Shown: positions 38,524 to 49,944, numbered from the stretch's first letter. The stretch is DNA of 64,000 nucleotides from Melastoma dodecandrum (GCA_029817715.1 JARUPY010000173.1:62001-126000), one strand, 5' to 3'. Notes: generated by a model from the sequence alone, not told the origin. Numbers and translations are program-made.

Positions 38524-39808
38524 ATGGACGATGGCGCGAACCCCGATCGCGAGGCCCGCGAGACCTTTTTGGAGGAGGCGGAGACGCTGGCGCTCGCCGG
38601 CTCGACCGATCTTTTCCTGCGGGCGCGCACGCCGCAGTTCCGACGGGTCACATTGGCGCTCGTGGCGGCAGGGTTCTCGACCTACGCGCTGCTCTATTGC
38701 GTTCAGCCGCTGCTGCCGGTCTTCTCCGCCGACCTCGGCGTATCGCCGAGCGTCTCCAGCCTGTCGCTGTCGGTCACCACCGGGTCGCTGGCGCCGGCGA
38801 TGCTCGTCGCCGGCCGCGTCTCGGACGTCTATGGCCGCAAAGGCATCATGGCCGTCTCGCTTCTCGCCGTCGGCCTGCTCACCTTCGCCGGCGCCTTCGC
38901 GCCCGGCTGGGGCGCCTTGCTGGCGATCCGCGGCCTCACCGGTGTCGCGCTCGCCGGCGTGCCGGCCGTGGCGATGGCCTATGTCGCCGAGGAGGTGCAC
39001 CCGCGCGGCCTCGGCGGCGCCATGGGCCTCTATATCGCCGGTAACGCCTTCGGCGGCATGGCCGGCCGCGTGCTGGTCGGCTTCCTCATCGACGCGACGC
39101 AATCCTGGCGCCTGTCGCTCGGCGTGATCGGCGCGCTCGGCATCGGCGCCGCCGCGCTCTTCGCCGCGCTGCTGCCGCCCTCGCGGCGCTTCGTGCCGGA
39201 GCGCGGGCTGTCGCTCGGCGCGCTCGGTCGCGCCTTCGGCCACCATCTGCGCGATCCCGGGCTCGCGATGCTGTTCGCGCTCGGCTTCCTGCTGATGGGC
39301 GCCTTCGTCACGGTCTACAATTACATGAGCTACCGGCTGATCGCGCCCGCCATTTGCACTATCGCAGGCCTGGGCCGGCTCGATCTTCCTTGTCTATCTC
39401 GTCGGCGGTCCCGCCTCTGCCTGGTTCGGCCGGATGGGCGGCCGCCACGGGCGCGGCCGCGTGATGACGATCGCGCTCGGCTGCATGCTGGCCGGCTTGC
39501 TGCTCACCGTCGTGTCAAACCTGGTGATCGAGATCGTGGCGATCGCCATCTTCACCTCGGGGTTCTTCGGCACGCACGCGATCGCCAGCAGCTGGGTCGG
39601 CCGCGCCGCCGAAAGCGACCGGGCGGCCGCGGCGTCGCTCTATCTCTTCGCCTATTACGTCGGCTCGAGCCTGTTCGGCTCGGTCGGCGGCCTGTTCTGG
39701 TCGCGCTTCGGCTGGCCGGGCGTCATGGCGCTGGTGGCGGCGCTGATCTTCGCCGGCCTCGGGCTGGCCTCCCGCCTCGCGCGTCACGAGGCCAAGCGGG
39801 AGACGTAA
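38524..39808 (+). CDS. MFS exporter, YnfM-like (one frame break)
   Basis: About 427 residues with 12 predicted membrane helices. MFS signatures are visible, such as GRVSDVYGRKGIMAVSLLAV between helices 2 and 3 and FGRMGGRHGRGRVM in the second half. The frame breaks at the C run 39346-39348; deleting one base restores IAPPFALSQAWAG. Such transporters are proton-driven drug or metabolite exporters; no regulator is adjacent to suggest a substrate. Confidence 0.85.
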
Positions 39809-39811
39809 CCG

Positions 39812-40303
39812 TCAGTGCGCGGCCATCGTGTAGCGCGCGGCGAGCCACAGGCCGGCCAGCACGAGGAGGCCGACCGCGACATAGGCGACGAGCAAGGTCG
39901 GCGGCAGCGCCCGCGCTTCGCCGAGTGTCGTGCGACGGAAAGGCGTCGCGCTGCGGCCACTGCCGTCGACCTCGGGGCCTTTGCCGGCCAAGGTCGCCTC
40001 GGCGAGATGACGGTAGGTGGCGATGCGGCGCGGCGTGCCTTCGCCGATGATGTAGGCGGAGAGCTCGGCATCGTTCGGGGCACGGCCCTGGGCCGTCTCG
40101 AAGGCGCGGTGCCAGTCGAGGCGGTTCTGCTTATAGATCGAATAGGCGACGAGGCCGGCGATGTCCGCATCGTCCTTGACGAGGTGGCTGAAGACCTCGT
40201 TGCGGTCGTCCCGCGCCGAACGTCCGGCCTGGACGATGGCCGTCGAGGCCGACGCCTCCGGCTCGGCGTCTCGATGCGGCCCCGCGAACGTCTCGTTGTC
40301 CAT
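39812..40303 (-). CDS. Hypothetical protein with C-terminal membrane anchor
   Basis: 163 residues starting MDNETFAGPHRDAEPEASAS. The middle part (VFSHLVKDDADIAGLVAYSI, then YKQNRLDWHRAF) looks like a conserved helical domain of Hyphomicrobiales proteins of unknown function. A C-terminal hydrophobic helix (LVAYVAVGLLVLAGLWLAAR) anchors it, leaving the domain in the cytoplasm. It converges with the MFS gene, 3 bp apart. Confidence 0.6.
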   Translation of the reverse strand: MDNETFAGPHRDAEPEASASTAIVQAGRSARDDRNEVFSHLVKDDADIAGLVAYSIYKQNRLDWHRAFETAQGRAPNDAELSAYIIGEGTPRRIATYRHLAEATLAGKGPEVDGSGRSATPFRRTTLGEARALPPTLLVAYVAVGLLVLAGLWLAARYTMAAH

Positions 40304-40518
40304 TGATTTTCCGATCGAAACTCGTGATCCCGGCTGCTCTAGCACCGGCGCGACGGGCGATAAAGCCGTGCCCGCTGCTCACTTGGTCGTAGGAGATGCG
40401 GACGCCGTGCCGCGACGCCCCGTGCCGTTGTCCACGGCTTTGTCCGCGACCGGCCGCTGCCGTCTTGATCGGGTCGCGCTTGCGCGGCATGAGGGCACGG
40501 AGGCAGCCGGCGCGAGCC

Positions 40519-41154
40519 ATGACGACACCGCACTTCCGTCTGGAGCGAAAGCTGATGCGACGCGGCACGTGGCCGGTCGCCGGCGTCGACGAGGTCGGCC
40601 GCGGGCCGCTCGCCGGCCCGGTCGCGGCGGCGGCCGTGGTGCTCGATCCGGCGCGCGTCCCCAAGGGTCTCGACGATTCGAAGAAGCTCGCGCCCGAGGC
40701 GCGCGAGGCGCTGTACGAGACGATCGTCGAGACGGCCTTGTCCGTCGGCGTCGCCTTCGCCTCGGCGCACGAGATCGACACGCTGAACATCCGCCAAGCG
40801 ACCTTTCTCGCGATGCGCCGCGCGCTCGGCGCACTGGCCGAGGTGCCGGGCTACGTGCTGATCGACGGCAACGACCTGCCGCCGTGTCTCATCTGCGAGG
40901 GCGAGACGCTGGTGAAGGGCGACGCATTGTCGGTGTCGGTCGCGGCCGCCTCCATCGTCGCCAAGGTGACGCGCGACCGGCTGATGCGGCGTCTCTGCGC
41001 GCTGCATCCCGTGTACGGATTCGGCCGCCATGTCGGCTACGGCACGCGTGACCATCTGGCGGCATTGGCCAAGCACGGGCCGTGCGCGGTGCATCGGATG
41101 ACGTTCGCGCCGGTGCGGATGTCGGCCTGCGCCGCGGCTATCCAAAGTCAGTGA
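40519..41154 (+). CDS. rnhB: Ribonuclease HII
   Basis: An intact 211-residue enzyme that removes ribonucleotides from DNA and RNA:DNA hybrids. The catalytic start is [20 protein letters not shown], with later acidic residues ([24 protein letters not shown]). ATG 40519 gives a normal length. The last 7 bases overlap the 3' end of the convergent vapC at 41148. Confidence 0.95.
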   Translation: MTTPHFRLERKLMRRGTWPVAGVDEVGRGPLAGPVAAAAVVLDPARVPKGLDDSKKLAPEAREALYETIVETALSVGVAFASAHEIDTLNIRQATFLAMRRALGALAEVPGYVLIDGNDLPPCLICEGETLVKGDALSVSVAAASIVAKVTRDRLMRRLCALHPVYGFGRHVGYGTRDHLAALAKHGPCAVHRMTFAPVRMSACAAAIQSQ

Positions 41155-41555
41155 AGATCGCGGAACGGGTCGAGGATTTGCAGGCCCTCTCGAAGCCGCA
41201 TGCCGTGCTGCATGTCCTCCGACCACAGGGTCTCACAGCCGGCGTCGAGCGCCGCGGCGGCGATCATCGCGTCGTAAAGAGCAAGGCCATAGCGCTCGGC
41301 CAGCATCAACCCCATCTCGTGGATCGCGATGGTGAGCGGATGCACCGTGAGCAGATCGCGCAGCAGCGCCAGAAGGTCATGCGTCTCCTGCCATGACATC
41401 CGCATCTTCCGGCGCGCGACATTGGCGAGCTCGTTCAGGACCTGCACGCTGATCGTGCCGCCGGCCACGATCGTTGCTTCGGCGCGGTCGGCCTTCGCGG
41501 TATCGGCGGAGGCGAGATAGACCAGGACGTTCGTGTCGAAGAAGCTACCGGGCAT
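41148..41555 (-). CDS. vapC: PIN-domain ribonuclease toxin VapC (second locus)
   Basis: A 135-residue PIN-domain protein of the VapC group. Metal-site acids appear in [23 protein letters not shown] and [15 protein letters not shown], with a final LWSEDMQHG. It starts at 41555, overlapping the antitoxin gene end by 11 bases. Its 3' end overlaps rnhB on the opposite strand. It differs clearly in sequence from the vapC at 26466 and has high-GC codon use, so it is a resident rather than a recent arrival. Confidence 0.88.
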   Translation of the reverse strand: MPGSFFDTNVLVYLASADTAKADRAEATIVAGGTISVQVLNELANVARRKMRMSWQETHDLLALLRDLLTVHPLTIAIHEMGLMLAERYGLALYDAMIAAAALDAGCETLWSEDMQHGMRLREGLQILDPFRDLH

Positions 41556-41777
41556 TCGCCTCGTCCCGATCAAACTTGAAGTCGGCAGGAAGACGCCCGC
41601 GAAATGCGCGCAGACGTGCCAGGAGCTCGTCGCGTCCCGGCTTGCGCGCGCGACACCGAGCCGGCGCGCATCCGCGACATGCAGCTCGATCTCGTCGCCG
41701 GCCTTGAGCTTGAGAGCCTCGACGACGACCGCGGGCAAGCGAACCGCCAGGCTGTTGCCCCATTTGGCGACTTGCAT
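41545..41777 (-). CDS. vapB: AbrB-type antitoxin VapB (second locus, one frame break)
   Basis: About 77 residues. The swapped-hairpin N-terminus is clear (MQVAKWGNSLAVRLPAVVVE). After DARRLGVAR the frame is lost at about 41642-41652, a gcgcgcgc stretch. The C-terminus continues in another frame (KPGRDELLARLRAFRG...DEANAR) with TAG at 41545. The shift is two extra bases or one missing base, unlike most breaks in this window. A gagggtg ribosome site precedes the ATG. It neutralises the co-encoded VapC. Confidence 0.75.
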
Positions 41778-41789
41778 GACACCCTCGTA

Positions 41790-41815
41790 GATATACATCC
41801 TGATAAAAGGATATC
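41790..41815 (-). promoter_or_regulatory. Probable autoregulatory operator of the second vapBC
   Basis: An imperfect inverted repeat, gatatcct - ttttatc - aggatgtatatc on the coding strand, lies 13 bases upstream of the antitoxin ATG. It is AT-rich against the background and includes -10-like TATATC. AbrB-type antitoxins bind such sites with the toxin to repress their operon. This is an inference from position and symmetry. Confidence 0.45.
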
Positions 41816-41898
41816 TAGACCGAGCCGCGGCCGTCCAACGCGCCTTTGAAACAAAAGGAGAACTTGCCGACTCCCCCGCCTTCGCTTAGCCCTGCCAC

Positions 41899-44148
41899 AT
41901 GGCCAAGGCTCCTGCACCGCCGCCGCACGGCGGCTCGATCGACCTCGTGCCCCTCCACGAGGCGCTGGAGGAGCGCTATCTCGCCTATGCGCTGTCGACC
42001 ATCATGGGCCGGGCGCTGCCCGACGCGCGCGACGGGTTGAAGCCGGTGCACCGGCGCATCCTCTACGGCATGCAGGTGCTGCGGCTCGATCCCGGCACGG
42101 CGTTTCGCAAATGCGCGAAGATCGTCGGCGACGTGATGGGCTCGTTCCATCCGCATGGCGACCAGTCGGTCTATGACGCGATGGTGCGCTTGGCGCAGTC
42201 CTTCGCGATGCGCTATCCGCTGGTCGAAGGGCAGGGCAATTTCGGCAATATCGACGGCGACAACGCCGCGGCCTATCGCTATACCGAGGCGCGCCTGACC
42301 GATTTTGCGCGCCTGATGCTGGAAGGCATCGACGAGGATTCCATCGATTTCCGCGACAATTACGCCGGCACCGAGAAGGAGCCGATCGTCCTGCCCTCGG
42401 CGTTTCCGAACATGCTGGCCAATGGCGCGCAGGGCATCGCGGTCGGCATGGCGACCTCGATCCCGCCGCACAATGTCGCCGAGCTATGCGATGCGGCGCT
42501 CTACATGATCGCGCACAAGAGTGCCGAGACCGACGACCTCCTGCAGTTCGTGCACGGGCCGGATGTCCCGACCGGCGGCATCGTCGTCGATTCGCCCGCC
42601 GCGATCGCCGAAACCTATCGCACCGGGCGCGGCGGCTTCCGCGTGCGCGCGCGCTGGGAGAGGGAGGAGGGCGCGCGCGGCGTCTGGCAGCTGGTGGTCA
42701 CCGAGATCCCCTACATGGTCCAGAAGTCGCGGCTGATCGAGAAGCTCGCGGAGCTTCTGACCGAAAAGAAGCTGCCGCTCGTCGCCGACGTGCGCGATGA
42801 ATCGGCCGAGGACATCCGAATCGTCATCGAGCCTAAGAGCCGCGCGGTCGCGCCCGCCGTGATGATGGAGCAGGTGTTTCGCGCGAGCGAGCTCGAGACG
42901 CGCTTCCCGATGAACATGAACGTGCTCGTCGACGGCGTGATCCCAAAGGTCGTGTCCCTGAAGGAGGCGCTGCGCCAATGGCTCGACCACCGCCGCACCG
43001 TACTCGTGCGCCGCTCGCGCTACCGCCTGGGCAAGATCGACCATCGGCTGGAAGTGCTCGCCGGCATGATCGTCGTCTTTCTCAACCTCGACGAGGTGAT
43101 CCGCATCATCCGCGAGGAAGACGAGCCGAAGGAGGTTTTGATGAAAACCTTCGAACTGACCGAAGTGCAGGTGAATTACGTGCTCGACACGCGGCTGCGC
43201 AGCCTGCGGCGCCTCGAGGAGATGCAGCTTCGCAAGGAGCACGACGAGCTGACGAAGGAGAAGGCCGATGTCGAGCGGCTGATCGGCGACGAGGCACGCC
43301 AGTGGAAGACCGTCGCCGCCCAGGTCAAGGATCTGCGGAAGCGTTACGGGCCGGAGACGCCGCTCGGGCGTCGCCGAACGACCTTCGCCGAGGCTCCCGC
43401 TGCCGCCGATGTCGAGCAGGCCTCCGCCGCGCTGGTCGAGCGCGAGCCGATCACCGTCGTCGTCTCCGAAAAGGGCTGGATCCGCGCGCTCAAAGGCCAT
43501 GTCGCGGACCTGTCGGGGCTGCCGTTCAAGGGCGACGACAAGCTCAAGACGAGCTTCCTCGCCGAGACCACGAGCCGCATCCTCGTGTTGGCGACCGATG
43601 GGCGGACCTTTACGCTGGACGCCGCCAAGCTGCCCGGCGGGCGCGGCCAGGGCGAGCCGATCCGCGTGATGGCCGATCTCGGCGAAGGCGAGGACATCGC
43701 GGCCGTGCTTCCTTATGCCGCCGGCACGAGGATGATCGTTGCGTCCACCGACGGACGCGGCTTCGTCGTCAGCCAGGACGACATGATCGGTGGGACGCGC
43801 AAGGGGCGCCAGGTTCTCAATGTCGAGAAGCCGGCCGAGGTCGCGCTGATCCGCCCGGCCGTCGGCGACCATGTTGCCGTCATCGGCAACAACCGCAAGC
43901 TGCTCGTTTTCCCGCTGAGCGAAGTGCCGGAGATGGGCCGGGGTAAGGGCGTGCGCCTGCAGCGCTATCGCGACGGGGCGATCTCCGACGTGATCGTCTT
44001 CTCGATCGCCGACGGGCTCGCCTGGCTCGACGGTGCCGGCCGCTCGTTCGTGGTCAAGATGCCGGAGCTGCGAGAGTGGCTCGGCAACCGCGCCGAAGCC
44101 GGCCGGCTGCCGCCCAAGGGGTTCCCGAAGGCGAACAGGTTCGGCTGA
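41899..44148 (+). CDS. parC: DNA topoisomerase IV subunit A
   Basis: An intact 749-residue protein that cuts and passes DNA to decatenate chromosomes, with ParE. The breakage-reunion domain shows [28 protein letters not shown] and the catalytic tyrosine Tyr128 in AAYRYTEAR. The residue after HPHGD is Gln89 rather than the Ser common in quinolone-sensitive enzymes. The C-terminal beta-pinwheel is of the short ParC type. parE is not in the window. The gene lies downstream of the divergent vapBC operon. Confidence 0.96.
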   Translation: MAKAPAPPPHGGSIDLVPLHEALEERYLAYALSTIMGRALPDARDGLKPVHRRILYGMQVLRLDPGTAFRKCAKIVGDVMGSFHPHGDQSVYDAMVRLAQSFAMRYPLVEGQGNFGNIDGDNAAAYRYTEARLTDFARLMLEGIDEDSIDFRDNYAGTEKEPIVLPSAFPNMLANGAQGIAVGMATSIPPHNVAELCDAALYMIAHKSAETDDLLQFVHGPDVPTGGIVVDSPAAIAETYRTGRGGFRVRARWEREEGARGVWQLVVTEIPYMVQKSRLIEKLAELLTEKKLPLVADVRDESAEDIRIVIEPKSRAVAPAVMMEQVFRASELETRFPMNMNVLVDGVIPKVVSLKEALRQWLDHRRTVLVRRSRYRLGKIDHRLEVLAGMIVVFLNLDEVIRIIREEDEPKEVLMKTFELTEVQVNYVLDTRLRSLRRLEEMQLRKEHDELTKEKADVERLIGDEARQWKTVAAQVKDLRKRYGPETPLGRRRTTFAEAPAAADVEQASAALVEREPITVVVSEKGWIRALKGHVADLSGLPFKGDDKLKTSFLAETTSRILVLATDGRTFTLDAAKLPGGRGQGEPIRVMADLGEGEDIAAVLPYAAGTRMIVASTDGRGFVVSQDDMIGGTRKGRQVLNVEKPAEVALIRPAVGDHVAVIGNNRKLLVFPLSEVPEMGRGKGVRLQRYRDGAISDVIVFSIADGLAWLDGAGRSFVVKMPELREWLGNRAEAGRLPPKGFPKANRFG

Positions 44149-44161
44149 CGCGTCCGCGTCT

Positions 44162-45064
44162 TCAGGGCCATGTCGCGCCGCGCACGTTGAGGAAGATCGA
44201 ATAGAGCGTGTGCGAGGCGCAGATGAAGAGCCGGCTGCGGAAGCGGTCTCCGAAGGCCACGTTCGAGACGAGCGACGGCACCAGCACCTTGCCGAGCAGT
44301 TCGCCACGCGGGCTGATGCAATGGACGCCATCCGCCGCGCTCGACCAGATATTGCCGTGCTCGTCGCAGGCGAAGCCGTCGGCGTAGCCCGGCTCGACCT
44401 TGTGAAAGAGGCCGCCGCCCGCCAGCGTGCCGTCGTCGCGCACGTCGAAGACGCGGATGAAGCGCTTCGGGGCCTCGTCGTGAAGCTTTCCGGTCTCGGC
44501 GACATAGAGCTTCGTCTCGTCGGGCGAGAAGCATAGGCCGTTCGGCTCGTCGAAATCGTCGGCGACGACGGTCAGTCGGCCGTCGCGCGGATCGAGGCGG
44601 AAGACGGCGGCGCCCAGCTCGGGCTCCCGCCTGCCGCCCTCGTAGTCCGTCTGCAAACCATAGTGCGGATCGGTGAACCAGATCGTGCCGTCCGATTTCA
44701 CGACGATGTCGTTCGGCGCGTTGAGCCGCTTGCCCTGATAGCGGTCGCAGAGGACGGTGCTGCTGCCGTCGTGCTCGAGCCGCGTGATGCAGCGGTCGCG
44801 GTGCGAGCAGCTGACGAGCCGCCCTTGCCTGTCGCGCGCGTTGCCGTTGGCGAAGTGCGAGGGCTGGCGGAAGACCTCGACGCCGCCCGCCTGGCTCCAC
44901 CGCATCAGCCGGTCGTTCGGCAGGTCCGAGAAGATCAGCATCGCCATGTCGCCGAACCAGACCGGACCTTCGGCCCAGCGGAAGCCGTCGCCGAGCTTTT
45001 CGAGCGGTGCGTTGCCGAGGACGTAGGTCTTGAAGATCGGATCGACGATTTCGAAACCGTCCAT
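44162..45064 (-). CDS. SMP-30/gluconolactonase family protein
   Basis: An intact 300-residue six-bladed beta-propeller without signal peptide. Calcium and active-site motifs are present: FRWAEGPVWFGD with the metal glutamate, LNAPNDIVVKSDGTIWFTDP with the Asn, and PNGLCFSPDETKLYVAET. Members hydrolyse aldonolactones such as gluconolactone. It lies 9 bp downstream of the DoxX gene on the same strand and was probably transcribed with it. Confidence 0.88.
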   Translation of the reverse strand: MDGFEIVDPIFKTYVLGNAPLEKLGDGFRWAEGPVWFGDMAMLIFSDLPNDRLMRWSQAGGVEVFRQPSHFANGNARDRQGRLVSCSHRDRCITRLEHDGSSTVLCDRYQGKRLNAPNDIVVKSDGTIWFTDPHYGLQTDYEGGRREPELGAAVFRLDPRDGRLTVVADDFDEPNGLCFSPDETKLYVAETGKLHDEAPKRFIRVFDVRDDGTLAGGGLFHKVEPGYADGFACDEHGNIWSSAADGVHCISPRGELLGKVLVPSLVSNVAFGDRFRSRLFICASHTLYSIFLNVRGATWP

Positions 45065-45073
45065 GCGCGGGCC

Positions 45074-45569
45074 TTACGGATAGCCGGGTGCGGTGACCGC
45101 GTAGGGCGGGCGTCGACGACAGCGGATGCGTGAGCACCCAGCTGACCGAGGCCAGCGGCGCACCGAGCATGATGAAGCCGAGGCCGCCGACGAGGCCGAA
45201 ATTCTTGAGAAAATCCCAGAAATGCGTGCGGCCCTTGCTGTCGCCCGAGGCGAAGAAATCGCCGCAGGCCCAAAACTGATGATAGAGCAGGGCGGTCACG
45301 ATGCAGTAGAACGCGAGCAGCGCCGCCGCGGCGCGGTCGAAGACGCCGGCGACTATCAGCACCGACGTGCCGACCTCGACGAAGATCGCGGCGACGAGCA
45401 GCAGCGGGCCCCCCGGCAAGACGCCGGAATTCGCCTGCTTTAGGGCGCCCTCCCAGTTGAAGATCTTGTCGAGCGACGAGAACGGGAAGATGACGACGAG
45501 GCAGATGCGCAGGAGGAGGGAGGCGAGTGTGGCCAAGGCGGCGCCTTTCGCTACGGGACCCGCGCCCAT
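45074..45569 (-). CDS. DoxX-family membrane protein (one frame break near the end)
   Basis: About 164 residues with four hydrophobic helices (LLRICLVVIFPFSSLDKIFN, then VAAIFVEVGTSVLIVAG and others). This is the DoxX/DUF4870-like layout of small redox-related membrane proteins. The frame breaks at the G run 45108-45110. Removing one base gives the end SSTPPYAVTAPGYP with TAA at 45074 instead of a long spurious read-through. It shares a transcript with the SMP-30 gene. Confidence 0.75.
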
Positions 45570-45770
45570 ATAGCGCGCCGAGGGCCACGCGTGTCACCCG
45601 GGTATGTTCGATCTTGCGGAAAGGCGCCCGGTGGCGTGTCGCGCCGTCTCACGCAGTCCCTCCACCGAGCGTCGCATTGCATCGGCCGCGCTTGCCGCTA
45701 GACAAGCACGAGCCCGCGCGCGAGCCTCTGGCGCTACAGGCAAACGACTGAGTTTTCGGGGAGTTTGGCG

Positions 45771-47390
45771 ATGCAAGGCCTCATGCAACGGCGTGAGCTG
45801 TTGATCTCGTCCCTTCTCGAGCACGCCGCGCGCAACCACGGCACGACCGAGATCGTCTCGCGCCGCGACGACGGCTCCCTCTCGCGCACCACCTGGGCGG
45901 CGCTCGGCACCCGCGCGCGGCGCCTGGCCCGTGTCCTCGCCGACCTCGGCGTCCACGAAGGGGATCGGGTCGCGACGCTCGCCATGAACAGCGACCGCCA
46001 CCTCGAGCTCTATTACGCGATCTCCGGCGTCGGCGCCGTCTGCAACACCATCAACCCGCGGCTCGCCCCGGCCGACATCGCCTATATCGCCAATCATGCC
46101 GAGGACGGGCTGATCTTCGTCGATCCCGCGTTCGTGCCGATCGTCCAGGGCCGTCGCGCTCGAGCTCGAGCATCTTCGCGGCGTCGTCGTGCTCTGCCAG
46201 GAGGCCGACATGCCGACCTGCGACCTGCCGTCGCGTGTCGCGCTGCACTGCTACGAGCGCCTGATGGCGGATGCGGACGCGATCCCGCATTGGCCCGTCT
46301 TCGACGAGAACACGGCGTCAGCGCTTTGCTACACATCCGCACGACCGGACGCCCAAAGGGGGTGCTCTACTCGCACCGCTCGACCGTGCTGTTCGCCATG
46401 ATGATGGCCGGCGCCGACGTGACGACCATGCGGGCGGTGGACCGCATCCTGCCGGTGGTGCCGATGTTCCACGTCAACGCCTGGGGTTTGCCCTACACGG
46501 CGGCGCTGGCCGGCGCGGCGCTTCTCATGCCCGGGCGCCATACCGACCCGGCGTCGCTGCTCGAGCTCATGAACAAGGAGCGCGCCACGCTCGCCGCCGG
46601 CGTGCCGACGGTGTGGCTGACCGTCAGCAATCATCTGCGCGAAAGCGGCCAGCGGCTCGAGACCCTGCGATGCGTCATGACGGGCGGCTCCGCCATGCCG
46701 CGCGCCTTGATCGCGCGCTACGAGGACCTCGGCATCTCCGTTTCGCATGCCTGGGGCATGACCGAATCGAGCCCGGTCGCGACCTACTACGGCGCGAAGC
46801 CCGGCACGGCGGCTCTCGATGCCGACGGGCGGATCGACCAGAAGGCGCTGCAGGGCCGCACCGTCTTCGGCGTCGAGGTGCGCGGCGAGAACGAGCAGGG
46901 CGGCGAGGTGCCGTGGGACGGCGAAACCCAGGGCAACCTCGTTTTCCGCGGGCATTGGGTTGCCAGCGCCTACTACCGCATGCCGGATACCGCGGTCGAC
47001 GCGGAGGGTTGGTTCCCGACCGGCGACGTCGGCGTGATCGACGCCGAGGGCTTCGTGACGCTGACCGACCGCAGCAAGGACGTGATCAAGTCCGGCGGCG
47101 AGTGGATCAGCTCGATCGAGCTCGAGAACATCGCCATCGGCCATCCCGACGTGGTGGAGGCCGCCGCCATCGCCGAGCCTTCCGCCAAGTGGGGCGAGCG
47201 GCCGCTGCTGATCGTGGTCCCGCGGCCGGGGGCCTCGCCGAGCGAGGAGACGCTGCGCGCTTTCTACGAAGGCAAGGTGCCGAGCTGGTCCGTTCCGGAC
47301 CGGGTGATCCTGGCCGAAAGCCTGCCGCACGGCGCCACAGGCAAGATCCTCAAGACCGAGCTGCGGCGCCTTTACGTGTCGGAGCATTGA
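45771..47390 (+). CDS. Acyl-CoA synthetase, AMP-binding family (two compensating frame breaks)
   Basis: About 539 residues of the ANL superfamily, forming acyl-CoA from a fatty or aromatic acid, ATP and CoA. The P-loop ...[14 protein letters not shown], the [10 protein letters not shown] motif, GWFPTGDVG and the catalytic C-terminal Lys region [12 protein letters not shown] are seen. The frame shifts at the G run 46148-46150 (one extra) and back near 46339 (one missing, in the P-loop YTSGTTGRPKG). ATG 45771 follows a ggggag site. It resembles medium/long-chain acyl-CoA ligases; the substrate is uncertain. Confidence 0.88.
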   Translation: MQGLMQRRELLISSLLEHAARNHGTTEIVSRRDDGSLSRTTWAALGTRARRLARVLADLGVHEGDRVATLAMNSDRHLELYYAISGVGAVCNTINPRLAPADIAYIANHAEDGLIFVDPAFVPIVQGRRARARASSRRRRALPGGRHADLRPAVACRAALLRAPDGGCGRDPALARLRREHGVSALLHIRTTGRPKGVLYSHRSTVLFAMMMAGADVTTMRAVDRILPVVPMFHVNAWGLPYTAALAGAALLMPGRHTDPASLLELMNKERATLAAGVPTVWLTVSNHLRESGQRLETLRCVMTGGSAMPRALIARYEDLGISVSHAWGMTESSPVATYYGAKPGTAALDADGRIDQKALQGRTVFGVEVRGENEQGGEVPWDGETQGNLVFRGHWVASAYYRMPDTAVDAEGWFPTGDVGVIDAEGFVTLTDRSKDVIKSGGEWISSIELENIAIGHPDVVEAAAIAEPSAKWGERPLLIVVPRPGASPSEETLRAFYEGKVPSWSVPDRVILAESLPHGATGKILKTELRRLYVSEH

Positions 47391-47504
47391 GGGGGCGGTA
47401 AACGCGCCTTAACGCGGCTGTGCTCTGCTTGCCCCATGCAGGTCGATCTCGCCGCCGGGACCCGTTATAGAGCCGTGCCCCTCTGCCCGGTGCCCCACTC
47501 CTCG

Positions 47505-48296
47505 ATGCCCGCAAGGATTCTCGTCTTCGATTCCGGCCTCGGTGGCCTCACGGTGCTGGCCGAGATCGTGGCGCTGCGACCGGACGCGGCGCTCGTCTAT
47601 GTCGCCGATGACGCGGGCTTCCCCTACGGCGCCTGGCCCGAGCGCGAGCTCGTCGCCCGCATCGTCGAGGTGATGCGCCGCCTCGTCGCCGAGACGGCGC
47701 CCGACGTCTGCGTCATCGCCTGCAACACCGCCTCGACCCTGGTGCTGCCCGATCTGCGCGCGACTTTTCCCGCGCTGCCCTTCGTCGGGACGGTGCCGGC
47801 GATCAAGCCGGCGGCGGCCGCCTCGCGCTCGAAGCTGATCTCGGTGCTCGCGACGCCGGGCACCGTGGCGCGCGATTACACGCGCGGGCTGATCGACAGT
47901 TTTGCTTCGGACTGCCAGGTGACGCTCGTCGGCTCGACGATGCTCGCCAGCCTTGCCGAGGCGGCGATGCGCGGCGAGGCGGTGTCGGATTCAGCGATCG
48001 CGGCCGAGATCGCGCCCTGCTTCGTCGAGCGGGACGGCGCGCGCACCGACACGATCGTCCTGGCCTGCACGCATTATCCGCTGCTGCTCCATCGCCTCGA
48101 TGCGCTGGCGCCCTGGCCGGTCGCCTGGATAGACCCGGCACCGGCGATCGCCCGGCGCGTCGATGCCGTCCTGCGCGAGCGCGGGACGCTGCCGGGGACG
48201 GCGCTGGACGCCGTGCTGGAGGCGCGTGCGACCAGTGGGCTGGACCTCGGGCCATTGGTCGCCAAGGTCCTCAGAGGGCGCGCGGTCGCTGCCTGA
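47505..48296 (+). CDS. murI: Glutamate racemase
   Basis: An intact 263-residue enzyme that makes D-glutamate for peptidoglycan. It opens with [17 protein letters not shown]. The two catalytic cysteines are in [13 protein letters not shown] (Cys73) and [11 protein letters not shown]. An in-frame ATG at 47436 would add 23 residues without family support. It is followed by palindromic repeat A6. Confidence 0.93.
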   Translation: MPARILVFDSGLGGLTVLAEIVALRPDAALVYVADDAGFPYGAWPERELVARIVEVMRRLVAETAPDVCVIACNTASTLVLPDLRATFPALPFVGTVPAIKPAAAASRSKLISVLATPGTVARDYTRGLIDSFASDCQVTLVGSTMLASLAEAAMRGEAVSDSAIAAEIAPCFVERDGARTDTIVLACTHYPLLLHRLDALAPWPVAWIDPAPAIARRVDAVLRERGTLPGTALDAVLEARATSGLDLGPLVAKVLRGRAVAA

Positions 48297-48333
48297 GCGC
48301 CCCCTCGAACGCAGCGCTGCAATCCATCAATAG

Positions 48334-48446
48334 CCTCATGGTGAGGAGCGCGAAGCGCGTCTCGAACCACGAGGCGGACCCGCGATCTCGCTCAAACGAG
48401 GCCCTCGTGGTTCGATACGCCGCTCCGCGGCTCCTCACCATGAGGG
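48334..48446. repeat. Palindromic repeat, copy A6 (different core)
   Basis: The left arm is cctcatggtgaggagcgcga...cgaaccacgaggc and the right arm is gccctcgtggttcgatacgc...ctcctcaccatgagg, separated by about 25 bp. This sequence type is familiar from Bradyrhizobiaceae and related genomes. It lies between the convergent murI and monooxygenase genes and could serve as a terminator for both. Confidence 0.85.
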
Positions 48447-48462
48447 AGCTAAAGCGCACCCG

Positions 48463-49933
48463 TCACGCCGCGCGCCGCACTTCCTCGCGTCGCCCGAAGC
48501 TCATCGTGCCATCGTCGACGGAGCCCTTCTTCAGGCTGAAATAGTCGAGCAGGTAGTTCTGGTAGAGCCGCCAGGGCGTCTTCGAGCCCTGCTTCGGAAA
48601 GTTGCCGATCGCCCTCTGGATGTAGCCGGACGAGAAGTCGATCAGCGGCACCTCGGTGATGGTGGGGTCGACGCGGCGCGGCACGCACCAGTCGTAGCCT
48701 TTGCGGTCCATGTGCTCGAGCAGGCGGCAGACGTAGACGCAGGTGAGATCGCACTTCAAGGTCCACGATGCGTTGGTGTAGCCGAGCGCGGTCGCCAGGT
48801 TCGGCACGTCGGAATACATCATACCCTTGTAGCTCATGGTCCTGGCGAGATCGACGCGCGCGCCATCGACGTCGATGACGGCGCCGCCGAGCGCCTTGAG
48901 GTTGAGGCCGGTGGCGGAGACGACGATGTCGGCGGCCAGCGCGCGGCCCGAGGCGAGCCGGATGCCGGTCTCGGTGAAGCTTTCGATCGTGTCCGTCACC
49001 ATCTCCGCCTTGCCTTTCTTCAGCGAGCGGAAGAGGTCGGAATCCGGCACCAGGCACAGCCGCTGGTCCCACGGATTGTAGCGCGGCGTGAAATGCGTCG
49101 CGACGTCGTAGGTCGGCCCCAGCGCCTTCTGCACCATGCCGATCACCCGCGCCTTGAACTGCACCGGGCGCGACCGCGCGAGCTTGTAGAAACAGCATGG
49201 TGATCAGCACGTTGCGCCAGCGCACGAGTGCGTAGGCGATCTTCGCCGGCAGCCGCCGCCGCAGGGAGTTGGCGAGCTTGTCCTTGGCCGGCAGCGCGAC
49301 GATGTAGGTCGGCGAGCGCTGCAGCATCGTCACATGGTCGGCCGTCTGCGCCATCGCCGGGACAAGCGTCACGGCGGTCGCGCCGCTGCCGATGACGACG
49401 ACCCGCTTGTCGGCATATTCGAGATCAGCCGGCCAGTGCTGCGGATGCACGAGGCGTCCCTTGAAGCGCTCGGTGCCGGGGAAGGCCGGCATGTAGCCGC
49501 CGTCGTAATCGTAGTAGCCGGTGCAGGTGAACACGAAGCCGCACGTGTATGTGACGGTCTGGCCGTCGCGCTCGGCCTCGACCGTCCAGCGGGCATCCGA
49601 TGTCGACCAGGCGAGGCGGGTGACGCGGTGGCGGTAGCGGATATGACGATCGATGCCGTTCTCGCGCGCGGTGTCGCGCACGTAGTTCAGGATGGAGGCG
49701 CCATCGGCGATTGCCTTGCCCTCGGTCCAGGGCCGGAACGAATAGCCGAGCGTGTACATGTCCGAGTCCGACCGGATGCCGGGGTAGCGGAACAGGTCCC
49801 ACGTGCCGCCGATCGCGTCGCGCGCCTCGAGAATGCAATAGCTCTTGCCCGGCGCGCTCGCCTGCAGATGGTATCCCGCGCCGATGCCCGAGAGGCCGGC
49901 GCCGATGACGATGACGTCGAAATGCTCGCTCAT
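48463..49933 (-). CDS. Flavin-containing (Baeyer-Villiger-type) monooxygenase (one frame break)
   Basis: About 489 residues. It has the FAD-binding VIVIGAGLSGIGAGYHLQ at the N-terminus, the NADPH-binding VVVIGSGATAVTLVPA, and FMO-family FKGRLVHPQHWP in between. The group converts ketones or sulfides with NADPH and oxygen. The frame breaks at the run 49190-49192; removing one base gives MLFYKLARSRP. A short-chain dehydrogenase gene lies 12 bp upstream on the same strand, and a divergent TetR gene follows. This trio suggests a regulated ketone or alcohol oxidation operon. Confidence 0.87.
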
Positions 49934-49944
49934 GTCCGCTCCGC

